This document shows positions 26,761 through 37,642 of a stretch of 64,000 nucleotides of DNA, piece by piece. Each line of letters starts with the position of its first letter. Positions within the stretch are counted from its first letter, which is position 1. Under the pieces are notes generated by a model, which was not told the origin of the DNA, did no database searches, and saw nothing but the letters and a program-made list of their open reading frames with translations. The stretch is from Acridotheres tristis (Eukaryota > Chordata > Aves > Passeriformes > Sturnidae), in NCBI GenBank assembly GCA_037013685.1, contig CM072891.1, positions 19,444,501-19,508,500 on the forward strand, given 5' to 3'. The position numbers were made by a program, and so were the translations under genes.

Positions 26761-29700
26761 GCTCTCCTCTGGATGAGCTTAGGCTTTATATACACCTGCC
26801 ACAGCTCACTGAAATTATGAGGAAGTCTTGCCACTGATCTCGGTGGCCTTTGGAACAGACCTGGACATCATTTCAGACAGGTGTTCCTCAGTTGGGTTAT
26901 GCTTGTGTCTGGTGTGCTGGGCACCTCTTGTGCATGGGGTTCTGCCAGGTCAGGAGAAGAACTCACAGGGGGCAGTGGGAACGGTCAATACAGAAAAGCA
27001 GCACACTGTAAAACATAACTCCAGTGAGAAGAGTGTTTAGCAGGAAGTAATCTTCTGAGAGATTCTGTGTGACATAAGACCAAAGTCAAATGTTCATTCT
27101 TCCAGACATCTTCATCCAACTCCTGTTACTCCTGTTTCTCTGCAGTAACTTCTGCTTTGATGCTTTTGCTCATCTTTGTCCCAAGCACTTTACACTTGTC
27201 CAGGATGCCCTCCACTCTACCATTGCCAGGGTCACTTCAGCTTGGATAAATCTTTTCCAGATCCAATTTTTACTCTAAATTAAGAGATCCAGAGAGAAGA
27301 AAGGCTTGCCCACATCTGTGCTTTGTAATGACCACCTTTTATAGCAAGCCTGAACTGGTCCCCCTTGCCCCCCAGACTCTTCTTCAAGGACATGAGCATT
27401 TAAAAGAAACAAACAAATATTTTTACGGGAGTAATCAATACTTTATTTTACTGTGTGAGGATACTGAAGAACAAATTGACAGCTGAATTTAGACTGAATT
27501 TTCTAAAATTTGTGTGTTGTACATCAATTAAGCAGTCTAGCCTGTGTGTGTGTTTAAAGAAAGATGACTTGGTTTCTTCCTTCTTTTAAGATTCAGGGAG
27601 AGGAAAGGATGTTTGAGAAGATCTCTCTGATGTCTAGATCATGAGGTCTTAAACCAGGAAGATGTTTTAAGAAATGTGAGAGGTCTTATAGTGTTTTAAT
27701 GTGCCAGCTGGAAATTGGCCCAGAAGAATTCCATTTGTTTACAGAAAATCCATGATAGTGGTGGTACAACAAGAATACTTGTGCTTTTCTACTCCAAAAT
27801 TACTGTAGTCAGTTTGAGCTTTTGATATAGACTGTAGTTCTGCCTCTTCCTGAGGGTCTCCCAGAGTTACTATTGCAGATACATTTAATCACCTGGGTTT
27901 AAAACTGGCTCTGTCATGTCCTTTGCCAGGTGATTTATTCCTCATCTTTGTTTTCACGGTGTCTGAGGGCAACACTGTGCTTTGTCTGCTTTGCCAAGTA
28001 TCCTTCCATGAAGTGAAATGAAGCAGCTGTGAGCTTGTGCTGGACATTGTGACAGTGGAGTTAAGAGTAACGCATGTGTGTGAACTGCTTGCGATTAATA
28101 TCAAGTGTGTCTTTTTTTAGCAAGAAGCTGTCATCTTCAAAGTTCCCCCCCTCTCCACTTCATCCTCCTCATTAATTTTAATTTTTTTCCAGTCTTCCTG
28201 TTAAAAATGAATACTTAATGAGAGCTTCTGCTATTTAAAATGCCTCAAATTCCCTCCGTAATGATGCCTCTCCATCAAACTGAAAACACATTCTTTGTAA
28301 ACAAAAAACAAGACCTTGTGGCATGCAATTTGCATACCTTCTGTGGTATCTTTTAATTTATAGTATTGAAATTTATTTTTAATTTCTTTCTATCTGTTTC
28401 ATTCTGGCTGTGCCGAGTGAACACATAATGTTGATGGTTAGTTGTCATTTATTTTTTTACTTGGCCTCTATTAAAAAACTGTTCCTATAAAAGCAGCATT
28501 TGTAGTCTCTCTGTTTCAGAAGTTTGAATAAAGTTCGACTTCTTATCAGCAAATTATTCTTCTCTAGCACCTGTGCTTTGCTATCATTTTGAGCTATGGA
28601 AAGGTATTTCAATAATTGCTTTTGGTATTTTAAAAATCCGTTCCTGCGCTTGGGCAGAAGTTTTAATCCAGTTGACATGGGCAGGAATAAATTAATTAGC
28701 CAGTAAATTCAGGTCTGATTGATATCAGAACAAGTTTTGCAGTAGTCAGCTTTTTATATGAGCACATAGAAAGGAAAATTAGTCCCTTTGTAGTAAATTT
28801 ATGCTGTCTTTGGATTAGCCGTGAGAGCCAGGAGCTGTGGCATGGAAGCAGAAGGCGAAGCTTGGGATGAAAATCCAGCAGTGTGTGGACACCTTTCAAT
28901 GCAAGTGGACTTCATAGTGAGTGCAAAGATGCACTGTCAGTTCCCTGTGTATGTGTTATGTGGCAGAGGCCCAAATGGTGACGGCCAGCTCTGTGCAACA
29001 GTGCTGAGAGCAAAAAGCAATAAATACACTGAAGGAAGGAACTCTTCCTACAGAGCCCTGTGCTCCCTCTCTTCCTATCTTCGTGCCATCTCGGGTGGCA
29101 GGTACCTTCCTCCTCGGAGTTCAGCCTTGGAAGCCTGACACCTCTGCAGAAGCTGCTGAGTGTCACATTTCAGTCACAGCCTAAAAATTACCTTCTTCAA
29201 CGAGGGGATTCAAATACAGTAGCCATTTGTAAAAATGCTCTGCTCCAACACAGTGTTGCCTCCTTAAATGGGGCATTTGTCCTCAAATCTTCAAGGGCAA
29301 CTAATCTTGTGAGACACCAACTATCGCATAGCAAAGTAGTTTTAAATGGTGGCATTAAAAATTACCTGTCCGTTGAATGAGTGTGCTCCAAGCTTCTGAC
29401 TTGCTTTCTTCACAGCCCTTGCCTCACAGCTTGCAGACTGTCCACACAAATTTTACCTGTCTTAATTTCAAGAAGCTTTAGGAACTAAAGTCTGTTTATC
29501 TGAAAATCTGTGCTTTGAGCTCTTTTATCTGAAAATCTCTCTTTGAGCAGCTACATACTTTGCAAAGAAGGAGCTAATTTTCAAATCATTTTGTTTCTTT
29601 TGTAGCCATGTCTTTTACTCCTTTTATTATTGTTAACTGTCTTTCCTTGACTTTATCACCAGCTGATTCTCGACACCAAGGGTGTAAACCAAGACCATTA

Positions 29701-32700
29701 GGGGAGAGAGGAACTATCCATGTTATAAAAAGGGACATTGTTTGTACATCAACAAAACTGTGATAGAAATTGAGAAGCTTCCTAATGGAAGCCAAACAAT
29801 TATTCATGCAGCAGAGTAGGATGTTATTTCCAATCTGAAGCACTTTAGGGGCCTTCATCTACCTTTTGCTGTGTGCTGGCTGGCATCTCATTTCCAGGAG
29901 TTATTCTGCCTTTATCAGCACAACTGGAATCTGCAACCACTGCTGTGCTGGCCTGTAAATCACTGCAGCCAGTTATGTGCTCCAAGTCATTGTGCACAGT
30001 CTGAATGCACTACCAAGGTCCCTTCCTGCTAGCACTCAGCTTCCAGGAAAGGCATTTCTGTTTTCCCTTGCTAAGACTTTCATTTCTGGTTTGCATCTCA
30101 ATTTCAGACATCTGCAGCCTGCTATAGAGAGCTCTGTACAACCCAGTTTCCTCCTTGCTTGGCAATCAGTGAGATACAAACAATGTGCTGCTTTTGTTAT
30201 AATGAACCCTCTGTAGTATTTAGTGTAGGTATACCCATGTCTTTCAGTTGTGCTGGTGATAGAAGAAATGGGAAATGCCTTTTTAGTTTCTTTTGTCTTT
30301 CTTGCTGACCTAAATGGAAAGTTCCCTGGAGCATATTCCTCAGCAAATTTGGTTATTATATTAATTTCAAAGGAATTTAGGTCTGGTTTCTGCTTCCAGG
30401 TTTACAATCAGGATGCTAGTTTGTGAACTTACTGAAGCTTCCATGAATCTGTTTGTCAGCATTACAGTGATGCATTTGGGACTAAGCAATTTTTCAGAAA
30501 CATGTTATTAGCAAAACCATTCATATTAGTTGCTGGTTTGTATTGACTGTTTCTAGTTTGTGTCACTTGTTATCTTGGTTATATGGGTTACCCCCAGCTG
30601 ACTAGCTTTTTTAAGCAGGAGAGAGAAGAGGTAAATAAGGAAAAGTGTTTGTCCCTCTTTTCACATAAATCGGGGATATGCATAGAAAATAATGCAGTCC
30701 CTCAGACATTGAGAAAACATCTTGCCAGGTGGTCTTTAGAAAGACCAGACAGAAAGGAGCACAGACTTAGTGAACAAAGTGGTCAGTAGGTTCTGCACTG
30801 GCATCGTCTTGCTCCTTTTTAATTGTTTCTTTTATTTGAAATTGTTAGCAGCCAACAGTGAGTGAAATAATAACCAAACATGCAGAAATAGTGAGGGTAG
30901 TAATCAGGAGGGGCTGAAAACTCTCCTTCACAGCTCATGGACTGTACAGCTTAGAAGGAATGAAGATCTCTTGCTTTTTGGTGGCATTTAGCTTTGGCAT
31001 GCTGCTTCACAGCTCTTCTCTTTTTCTCATGGATCTGTAATGTGCTAAATCAGTGTTTGGTTTTTAGGGATATTCTGCCCAAGATAGAGCAGCTGAGTGT
31101 GGGAGAAACGTTCTCCAGATTTTTTACCAATAATCCAGTTTACTAAACAGTAATCAAAGCTTGCTCTTCATTGTCCCACCAAATGGGACTGGGGGCTCTG
31201 GTCTCCTGCAATGGTTTAGGATGTTAACATCCTCTTACTGCTCTTACTGTTCCCATCTCACAGCTGGCAGAAGAGGAGGTCCACCAAGCACCTTAGCTTT
31301 TAAATTAGCAGTTTATATGGACAGTGAATGGGAGAGGCTGAGGTGCAGGCACAGGGTTCACTTGTGTTGATTCTGCTGAAGGACTAAAAGAAGGAATCAA
31401 GAGGGTTCGTGGATGAAAGAGCAGCTGACCGACATAGGGAGGTGAGAGGGAGTTGTTAATAGCCTAACCTTGTTATGGGCTACAATAATGGCTGATTTGG
31501 GGAAGTTTGGGTGGGTTTCTTTGTCCTTTCTGAAGGTCAGAAAAGAAACCTGTCTAGAGTCTTGGCTCTGAGGTCTATATTTTAATCACTGTTGTTCACA
31601 GTGGCAAGCAAGAACAGTGTTTCTCTTATATCTAGTTTGAAATTTTGTGAGGTTGCCTATAGGACTTGTGTAGGTAAGGAAACTATCTGGAATAGCTGTT
31701 CAAAGAGAAGCTTCTGACAGTGCCTCAGAACTAGCTTCACATGTAGAACATCTCATTCTGGACCAAGATTTTATTTTTTTCTTTTTTTTTGTCATAGAAT
31801 GTAATACCCTTTCCATTTTCTGCTGAACACGGAAAGTTTTTAGTACACTTCCTATGTGGAACAATTTGAGAATGCTTCTTTTTTCCTAAAATTTGCTTTT
31901 TTGTGTAGCGAGGGAACAAGACATGTAGATGTGAGGAGAATGTGCTTTATCCTGTAAATTCTAGAGGGGAAGAAGACTGCTTTACAAAACTAAATCCAGC
32001 CCAAATAAGAAAACATAGGCAAATTCAAAGGCACAGAAGTGTAAACTATACCAATTGCAAGTGAGTGGCCTTTTATGGTAAGTTTGAGAGCCTGATCTTG
32101 TCACGTTCCCAGTTCATAATAAGTTCAACCCTATGATTGCAGCTACATCATGTGCCTGGAGCACAGAAGGCACACTGGGAGGTGCTGATCAGGTGAGCTT
32201 AAGTGTTAGGACTGCAGTTGCAATTACAACCCCTAGTAAATCTACTCCTGGTTTTGGGCCACAAGGTTATTTATCCTAAGGAGAGAATAGGCTGTTTTCT
32301 GTAACGTGTTGTGGTGCTGGGGAATAAGGTGGGAGGGAGTGCTGCTTGGAGCAGAGTAGGTTTGGTTTTAGTTTGTGTGCCACCCTTCCTCCTATTTATT
32401 TGACAAATTTTGTTCTATGTATTTTAAATAAGTGGAGGACTGTATTTAGCTGAACTTCTCCCAAAAGGCACAAGTTTCTGAGTACAATCTGTGAAGTGTT
32501 CTCTTTCAATATCTCTGTTGCTAATAAAACCCATAGCTGCAGCATGATGCAGTTTCTACCTCCCTCTCTTTTCCGTGGGAGCGACTTTTCGTGTGAACTG
32601 AGCTAACCCATTTGTAGAGTCCCCAGCACAGTCTAAACCTGTTTTCCCATTGAGGCTCTCTGGTTTTGGGGGGCTGTGGAAGGCACATCTTTAGCGAGCT

Positions 32701-32938
32701 CCATGCATCTGCCTGTCCAGGGCTCTGATGCACGCTTGAGTGTCATTCTTACTGAAGCTGATCAGCTCCAGGCTCTGTCCGGCACCAGGAGCAGCTGTTT
32801 GTGTCCTAAATGGGAATCCCCACACCTGCACCAGCCCCTATTGCAGCTCCATCCCCACCACACCGCCTCCTGCTCTTTCCCTCCCCTTCCAGCACCTCTT
32901 CTAGCTGGAAGCCAAGGACAAGGATTCCTCTGGCCTGT
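26761..32938 (+). other. Intron 2, gene-free stretch
   Basis: No gene was recognised. A 29-bp tandem duplication lies at 29493-29550, and C-rich pyrimidine runs lie near 27360 and 28144. The 3' end from about 32640 becomes GC-richer and leads into the CpG cluster at 32939. Overlapping ORFs on both strands at 32.68-33.1 kb arise from that GC-rich composition and resemble no known protein. Confidence 0.6.
29493..29550. repeat. Two-copy tandem duplication, about 29 bp unit
   Basis: TTTATCTGAAAATCT followed by a CTTTGAGC block occurs twice head to tail with few differences. It is a local duplication of unknown consequence. Confidence 0.8.
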
Positions 32939-33026
32939 CGGTGTTGTGTGCCACGTCCCACAGCTCGCAGGGAAGCGTCGCGCTGCGGCGGCTGAAGCGA
33001 ATGTCCGCAGGACCGGCAGCACCCGG
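32939..33026. promoter_or_regulatory. Short dense CpG cluster inside intron 2
   Basis: I count twelve CpG sites in 88 bases, including the block GCGTCGCGCTGCGGCGG, while the surrounding tens of kilobases are CpG-poor. It is too short for a formal CpG island. It could be part of an intronic regulatory element or a CpG-rich insertion that escaped decay. It leads straight into a MIR relic. Confidence 0.5.
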
Positions 33027-33043
33027 GATGCAGGGCTGGCAGA

Positions 33044-33264
33044 GCAGCTGACTGCCTGGCCTTGGGCGAGTCACTTGACCTCAGCATGCCTCAGTTAACC
33101 CAGCTGGAAAATTGGGTAAAAAGCAGAAACCTTAATGCTGTCTCTGAGCTGAGTTCTCCTGGGGAAAGATATAAATGGCAGGAAGGTGGGTGTTTACTGC
33201 TTTAGGCTTATGAATTATGTGAAGTATTTGGATGACTGGAAGTGCCAACTGGTGTAAATAGCTA
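33044..33264 (+). repeat. MIR SINE relic, forward orientation
   Basis: The core reads CCTTGGGCGAGTCACTTGACC, then CATGCCTCAGTTAACCCAGC, then AAAATTGGGTAAAAAG. It matches the MIR core (a cttgggcaagtcacttaacct block, then gcctcagttt, then taaaatggg) in order and spacing. A tail-like block, GTGAAGTATTTGGATGACTGG, sits about 120 bp further on at 33219. The core is clear; the 3' limit is approximate. Confidence 0.75.
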
Positions 33265-34476
33265 GTGCCCAGGTGCACGGAGAGAATGGTGACAGAATAT
33301 GATGGCCCTGCTCCCTCAGGAAAAGCGTGCTCAGATTTTGACTCAGGCCAGGAACATGCCACGTTTGTGTGGGAGGTAGTGACCAGCTGAATAACTGCTG
33401 AGCTCAAAACGCTTTTTCCTGGTGTGTTCTTCAAAGGTCTGGTATTCCCTATTTGGGGCGTCCCAGATTTGGCTGGAATACTGAGAGACTAGGAGATGAA
33501 TGAGAAATACAATGGGCAGAATTCAGTAGCAAATTCTCTTTAATTTACCTGTAACTGTGAAGTAAAAACAGGAGGAAGGGAAAGGGATTAGATACTACAA
33601 CTGTGGATGTGTAAAAGCAAATATCAGGAAGAAAAGCAAATTAAAAGGAAGTTTCAGACCTAGTGGCTGCTGTTTCCCTTGAAATTTTCTCTCAGATTTG
33701 GTTAGCTTGTGATTTAGCAAAAGCTAAGCACACTGTAGTATGGACAGTCACAAATTGGCTTCAAAGAGCTTCTCTTATGTCTTGAATCAGGCTCTGGGTC
33801 AGGAGCCTCTCTTTTAAGTTCAGTCTGTAGCTCCAGGCTGTCATTTACCAGCCTAGCACTGTCCTTCCCACTCCTCTCATTGAAGTCCTGAATCTCCCAA
33901 CAACTCACAACATGCAAATTTTTCTGGTAAACTAAGATTAGGGCTCTTTGCGTCTTGCAAATAGCTTGGTGGATGTATCTTAAACTGTCAGGAAGAATAA
34001 CAGGTAAGATCTGTAATTTTTGAATAGTTCTTCCTCTCTCCACCCACGATTTCCTTCACTTTCTTCAAACCACATGACCGACTCAAATGTGCCATTTGTT
34101 TGTACAATAAAGAGATGTGATACCTGATCTTGAGAGAGAAAGTTGGACAGCATGAAATCCAGGCATAATCAAAATTCTTTAAATGGCAGTAAAAATTCAT
34201 TCCCCACCTCCCAGCTTCCCCAATGCAGCCTGAGTGGCATTTTTCCCAGTTACAGTCCAGAGGGATTCATATTAAGAGCAAATGTGAATGTGCTCTAAAG
34301 TAACATTAATCATTGGCCAAGGTCAGCAGGACAGAGCCTGCAGTGGTGAAATATGTTTAGGATGTGTCTTCCTTGTCATCGTTTTTTTGCCTGTCCAATT
34401 TGGTTCAGCCGCACGTGTTCACCAGCCTGTGCCATCCCCACTGTCCTTCCCTCCTTGTGACATTGCTGAATTTGGA
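33265..34476 (+). other. Intron 2, gene-free stretch
   Basis: This is ordinary intronic sequence between the MIR relic and the solo LTR. I recognise no gene, repeat or simple sequence of note. Confidence 0.6.
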
Positions 34477-34482
34477 GGCAGG
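34477..34482. repeat. Target-site duplication, left copy
   Basis: GGCAGG immediately precedes the LTR end TGTGG and is identical to the right copy. An intact duplication suggests a fairly recent insertion. Confidence 0.82.
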
Positions 34483-34877
34483 TGTGGTTACTGTGCTGCA
34501 AAGAGAGAGAAAGGACAGCAACACACACGGAGCTCTTTTGGGGGAAAAAAAGGCCAATTTATTGTACAGACAGCCCGGATTTAAAGTGTGTTAGTGCAGC
34601 CGGGACAGGACAGGAGCTCATTGGACAATTGGGAAAAACATCCTTGGGACAGGACAGCACCTCAGGATGTGTCCCACGGGGAAGGCACCAGGTGTTAATC
34701 TTTATTATGAATTTTACTCTGTTTGTCACCATGTTATCACCCTGGGAGACTTCCTCCCTAACTGAAGCTGCAGTCAGCTTGTCAGCCTGGGAATGGAGCT
34801 GAGAGTCAGGAGAAATCCAGGCCTGAAAAGAATTTCCAAGCTGTAATTCCCTAGCTCTCTAAATGTGTGTGTCCACA
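34483..34877 (-). mobile_element. Solo LTR of an endogenous retrovirus (395 bp)
   Basis: On the minus strand the element begins TGTGGACACAC and ends GTAACCACA, giving the canonical TG...CA with 5-bp inverted ends TGTGG/CCACA. It is bounded by a perfect 6-bp duplication, GGCAGG, at 34477-34482 and 34878-34883. Near its 3' end on the minus strand there is an AATAAA signal (34558-34563 on the + strand) followed by a T-rich, then CT-rich, short U5-like stretch. No gag, pol or env sequence adjoins it, so it is a solo LTR left by recombination between two LTRs. A 6-bp duplication suits a class II (ERVK-like) element. The orientation is antisense to BRSK2. Confidence 0.85.
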
Positions 34878-34883
34878 GGCAGG
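34878..34883. repeat. Target-site duplication, right copy
   Basis: GGCAGG immediately follows the LTR end CCACA and is identical to the left copy. Confidence 0.82.
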
Positions 34884-35593
34884 CACTTTATCTTGGCAGC
34901 TGGCTGCCAGTTCATCTCACCCAGGGCTGACACATTGGACTTCAGGCTGTGCTGTCACTTGCCCCTGAGCTGTGCACCTGTCTGAGGTGTTCTGCCCCTC
35001 CTGTTTGGACTCACACCCCTCCTTTGCCAAGGCTTCTTGCAGGTTGTCTGCTATGGATAAAGCAAGAGCTGGCCAGTGTTAGAAAGTGATGCATAGAGGG
35101 AAAAGAAGGAAGAAGAGTAAGGAATGGTTATAAATTACTAACAATCACCATTGTGTGCCATCTGCAGAAATCCCCATGACAATAGAGACACTGGGGATAT
35201 TACTTATAAGCAGTGCTGTTAACACCTTCTGCAAAGGAAAAGCTTTGTGGACACCCACTGATCCCAGAGAAGGCACCCACTGGAAGCCAAGTTTGCAGCA
35301 GGCATTAATAACCCCATAGAACAATATGTGCCAGTTAGAAATAGCTGAGCTATTTATCTCCAGAGCTCTCCTTGGGCAGCTGCAGAGGGGCAGGCTTTCT
35401 GTATTTCTGACTGCCATTTTACTCATCTAGTATCATTTCTGCCTCAAACACATTAACAGAATTACACAGGGTAGAAATAATCTTGGAAATTATTGTTATT
35501 TTGCATAGACTTGACTGAAGCATGAATGGGGTATTGTACAAACAGATAAAAATAGGAAATCCTTATTTCAAAATTTAATAATCTCAATAGTCA
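34884..35593 (+). other. Intron 2, gene-free stretch
   Basis: This is intronic sequence between the LTR and a MIR-like relic. The first 150 bases are rather GC-rich; nothing else can be named. Confidence 0.6.
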
Positions 35594-35711
35594 GTGAAAG
35601 GATAGATCAAGTGAAGTGATGTACCTGGCATCACATGAAAGCTGAATGACAGAGGTGCAGAAAGGCACCAGGTCTTTCCCCTGGAGTAATACCTTTCCCC
35701 TGTACCACCCT
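35594..35711 (-). repeat. MIR-like SINE relic, reverse orientation
   Basis: Blocks AAGTGATGTACCTGGCATCA, CATGAAAGCTGAATGACAGAG and GGCACCAGGTCTTTCCCCTGG follow the reverse complement of the MIR 5' half, which carries tRNA-derived promoter remnants. The copy is diverged, and the assignment could be to a related CORE-SINE. Confidence 0.52.
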
Positions 35712-35738
35712 GTGTGAGTGCTGGATTTCACTAAAGAA

Positions 35739-35812
35739 CTTCACAGTGCTTTGCAAGAAATCGTGAATCAATCTCCACCAGAAACCCATGAAGAATTTGT
35801 GAATGAAACTAT
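35739..35812 (-). repeat. Second MIR-like fragment, reverse orientation
   Basis: CTTCACAGTGCTTTGCAAG, AATCAATCTCCACCAGAAACC and CATGAAGAATTTG echo the reverse of a MIR 3' region. Since this 3' part lies after a 5' part on the same strand, it is a separate copy rather than the continuation of the one at 35594. Confidence 0.4.
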
Positions 35813-37502
35813 GTCACAGTCCTGCAAATTAAGCATTTTAATTTCCAGTTTGTAGGGGGCCAGGAGTGCCTAACCCAAAGGTAAAGAGCAAGCAAAACCC
35901 CAAGGCTTGCACATCAGATCGTTTTTAGGTATTACTTTAAATATTGTTAGGTGATGCCAGACATATCATTCCCCTTTTTCATGTGAAAGAAATCCGTTAG
36001 CAATAGGCTGCCATTACTCACATTTAAGGCATTCTTCCTTACATGGATTCTTCCTTACCTTATCACAAGATAGTACTTGGAGCCCAATGACTAAGAGACA
36101 CGGGTGTTGTATGGCCCGTGTATGTCAAATACAGCTTCATCCATCCACTGAAACCTTCCCTAAGACTGAGACTGATTTTCCTTTTGCTCACCTTCCCTCT
36201 TGTTTCTGCCCCAGAAACCCCAAGCTCTTGGGGTTTGAAGCTGCACAGAAGGGCCCAAAAGCTTTTGGGGCATTTTGACTGATGAAATGTCATAGAGCCC
36301 TGAATCTGAGTTCATCAGGTCAGCTTGGCCTCAGGGTCTGCTGTCAGTGGATGAAGGCAAACCACCAGCTGTCACTGTCCCAAAAGGAGTACATCCTCTC
36401 TCAAAGAACATTCCTCATAAATAAGTAAATGGTGGCCAGGCTTTCCCAAATAATGCAGCTAGCAGGTGGAAGATGGCAGGGTTGGTGTCTCTGTTTGTAT
36501 CAGTGAATGTTTATCCAAATGGACTGACTTTCCAGGGAAAATGTATGCTATATAAAACACCTGACATCTGGTGAGTTCCAGGTGCCTGCCAAATTCTGCT
36601 GTGTCCCAGGTGTGCTTATTCCCTATGAAGTTTGCTGCTGCCAGCACAGTAAATGCATGTCAGAAGAGAAGATAGTGATGATCAGTCCCCCCGATAGCTG
36701 TTTTGGCTGAGTCAAATTGTGTTGCCATGCACTCAATCCCCTGCTTATCACAGGATGCAGCTGTGTGCTACTGGAACCAGCTCTAATTGTGCTTGTGGCT
36801 GTCTCCTGGAGGATTTTAATAAGCTCTGCAGAGTATGTAGGAATTAGACAGTGTCTCTTTAAGCAATTTGTAAACTCCTGGGAGCACTGTTGGTTTTCTT
36901 GCAGAAGCCACCAGAACCAACCTGCACAGTGCTTCATGTAGGTAGTAAGGCTTTGCTTGTTTAGCAGGGACAGTAATTTTGAATGGAGCAGTGGCCATGT
37001 GACTTCTTCACATTCCTGACATTGTATGAAGAGGAAATAAACCATCCCCTGGTGAGGAGCCTGAAGAGACCTGTCTGTACAGCAAAGATGTGCAGTTCCT
37101 CGAATACAATTACTGCTGTTCAGCCAGTGGTCACCCTTGATGCTGGCACCGAGGGCACCTCCCGCTGCAGCCCTCTGGGGGCATAGAACTGCCCTTTGTC
37201 AAATGGAGCACCCCATTAAGAACTGTTCTCACTTAATTAAAGTAAAAGAGCAAATCTTGGTATCATAAAGAGCAGGTTTGCTCCTAAAAGCAAACACAAG
37301 CAGCAAGTAGTAAAAAATAACTAGATCTTTATTGCCTAGCATCTGAAGTAATAAATATTTATCAGTTTAATTCACTGGTGTAAATATGAACTCATCTGCG
37401 ACTTTTCTCCGCCAGGCCACTTCCTCCATCATAACATGACGTTTACCTGCTATCCATCTGTTTAGTCCTTTGTAACCTGCCAGTGATTACAGATTCTTCT
37501 TC
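35813..37502 (+). other. Intron 2, gene-free stretch
   Basis: No gene was recognised. A short tandem of an ATTCTTCCTTAC-type unit (about 16 bp, two copies) lies at 36031-36060. A pair of ORFs on opposite strands near 36.06-36.29 kb has no signature. Confidence 0.6.
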
Positions 37503-37516
37503 TTTTTTTTTTTTTT
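37503..37516. repeat. T14 homopolymer
   Basis: A run of 14 T preceded by CTTCTTC. It is simple sequence shortly before two hairpins. Confidence 0.85.
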
Positions 37517-37578
37517 CCCAATGGTTACTTCTCTAGAAAAGCATTAGTGATGAGAGCTAGCACATTATAATTTAGGAA

Positions 37579-37600
37579 TTTCCTATTAATGAATAGGAAA
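37579..37600. repeat. Perfect 9-bp inverted repeat
   Basis: TTTCCTATT and its complement AATAGGAAA flank a 4-base loop AATG. It lies just before a second inverted repeat. Confidence 0.85.
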
Positions 37601-37605
37601 AAATT

Positions 37606-37642
37606 TCTTTGTCTTTACAAAGAAAAAAAAGAAAGACAAAGA
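37606..37642. repeat. 11-bp inverted repeat with A-rich loop
   Basis: TCTTTGTCTTT and AAAGACAAAGA are exact complements separated by about 15 bases rich in A. Together with the neighbour at 37579 it makes two hairpins in 64 bases. Confidence 0.82.

Noticed and set aside
32676..33098. 140-codon ORF over the CpG cluster
   Set aside because: It extends into the MIR relic and has overlapping ORFs on both strands. The residues are rich in Pro, Ala and Arg from GC composition, with no known domain.
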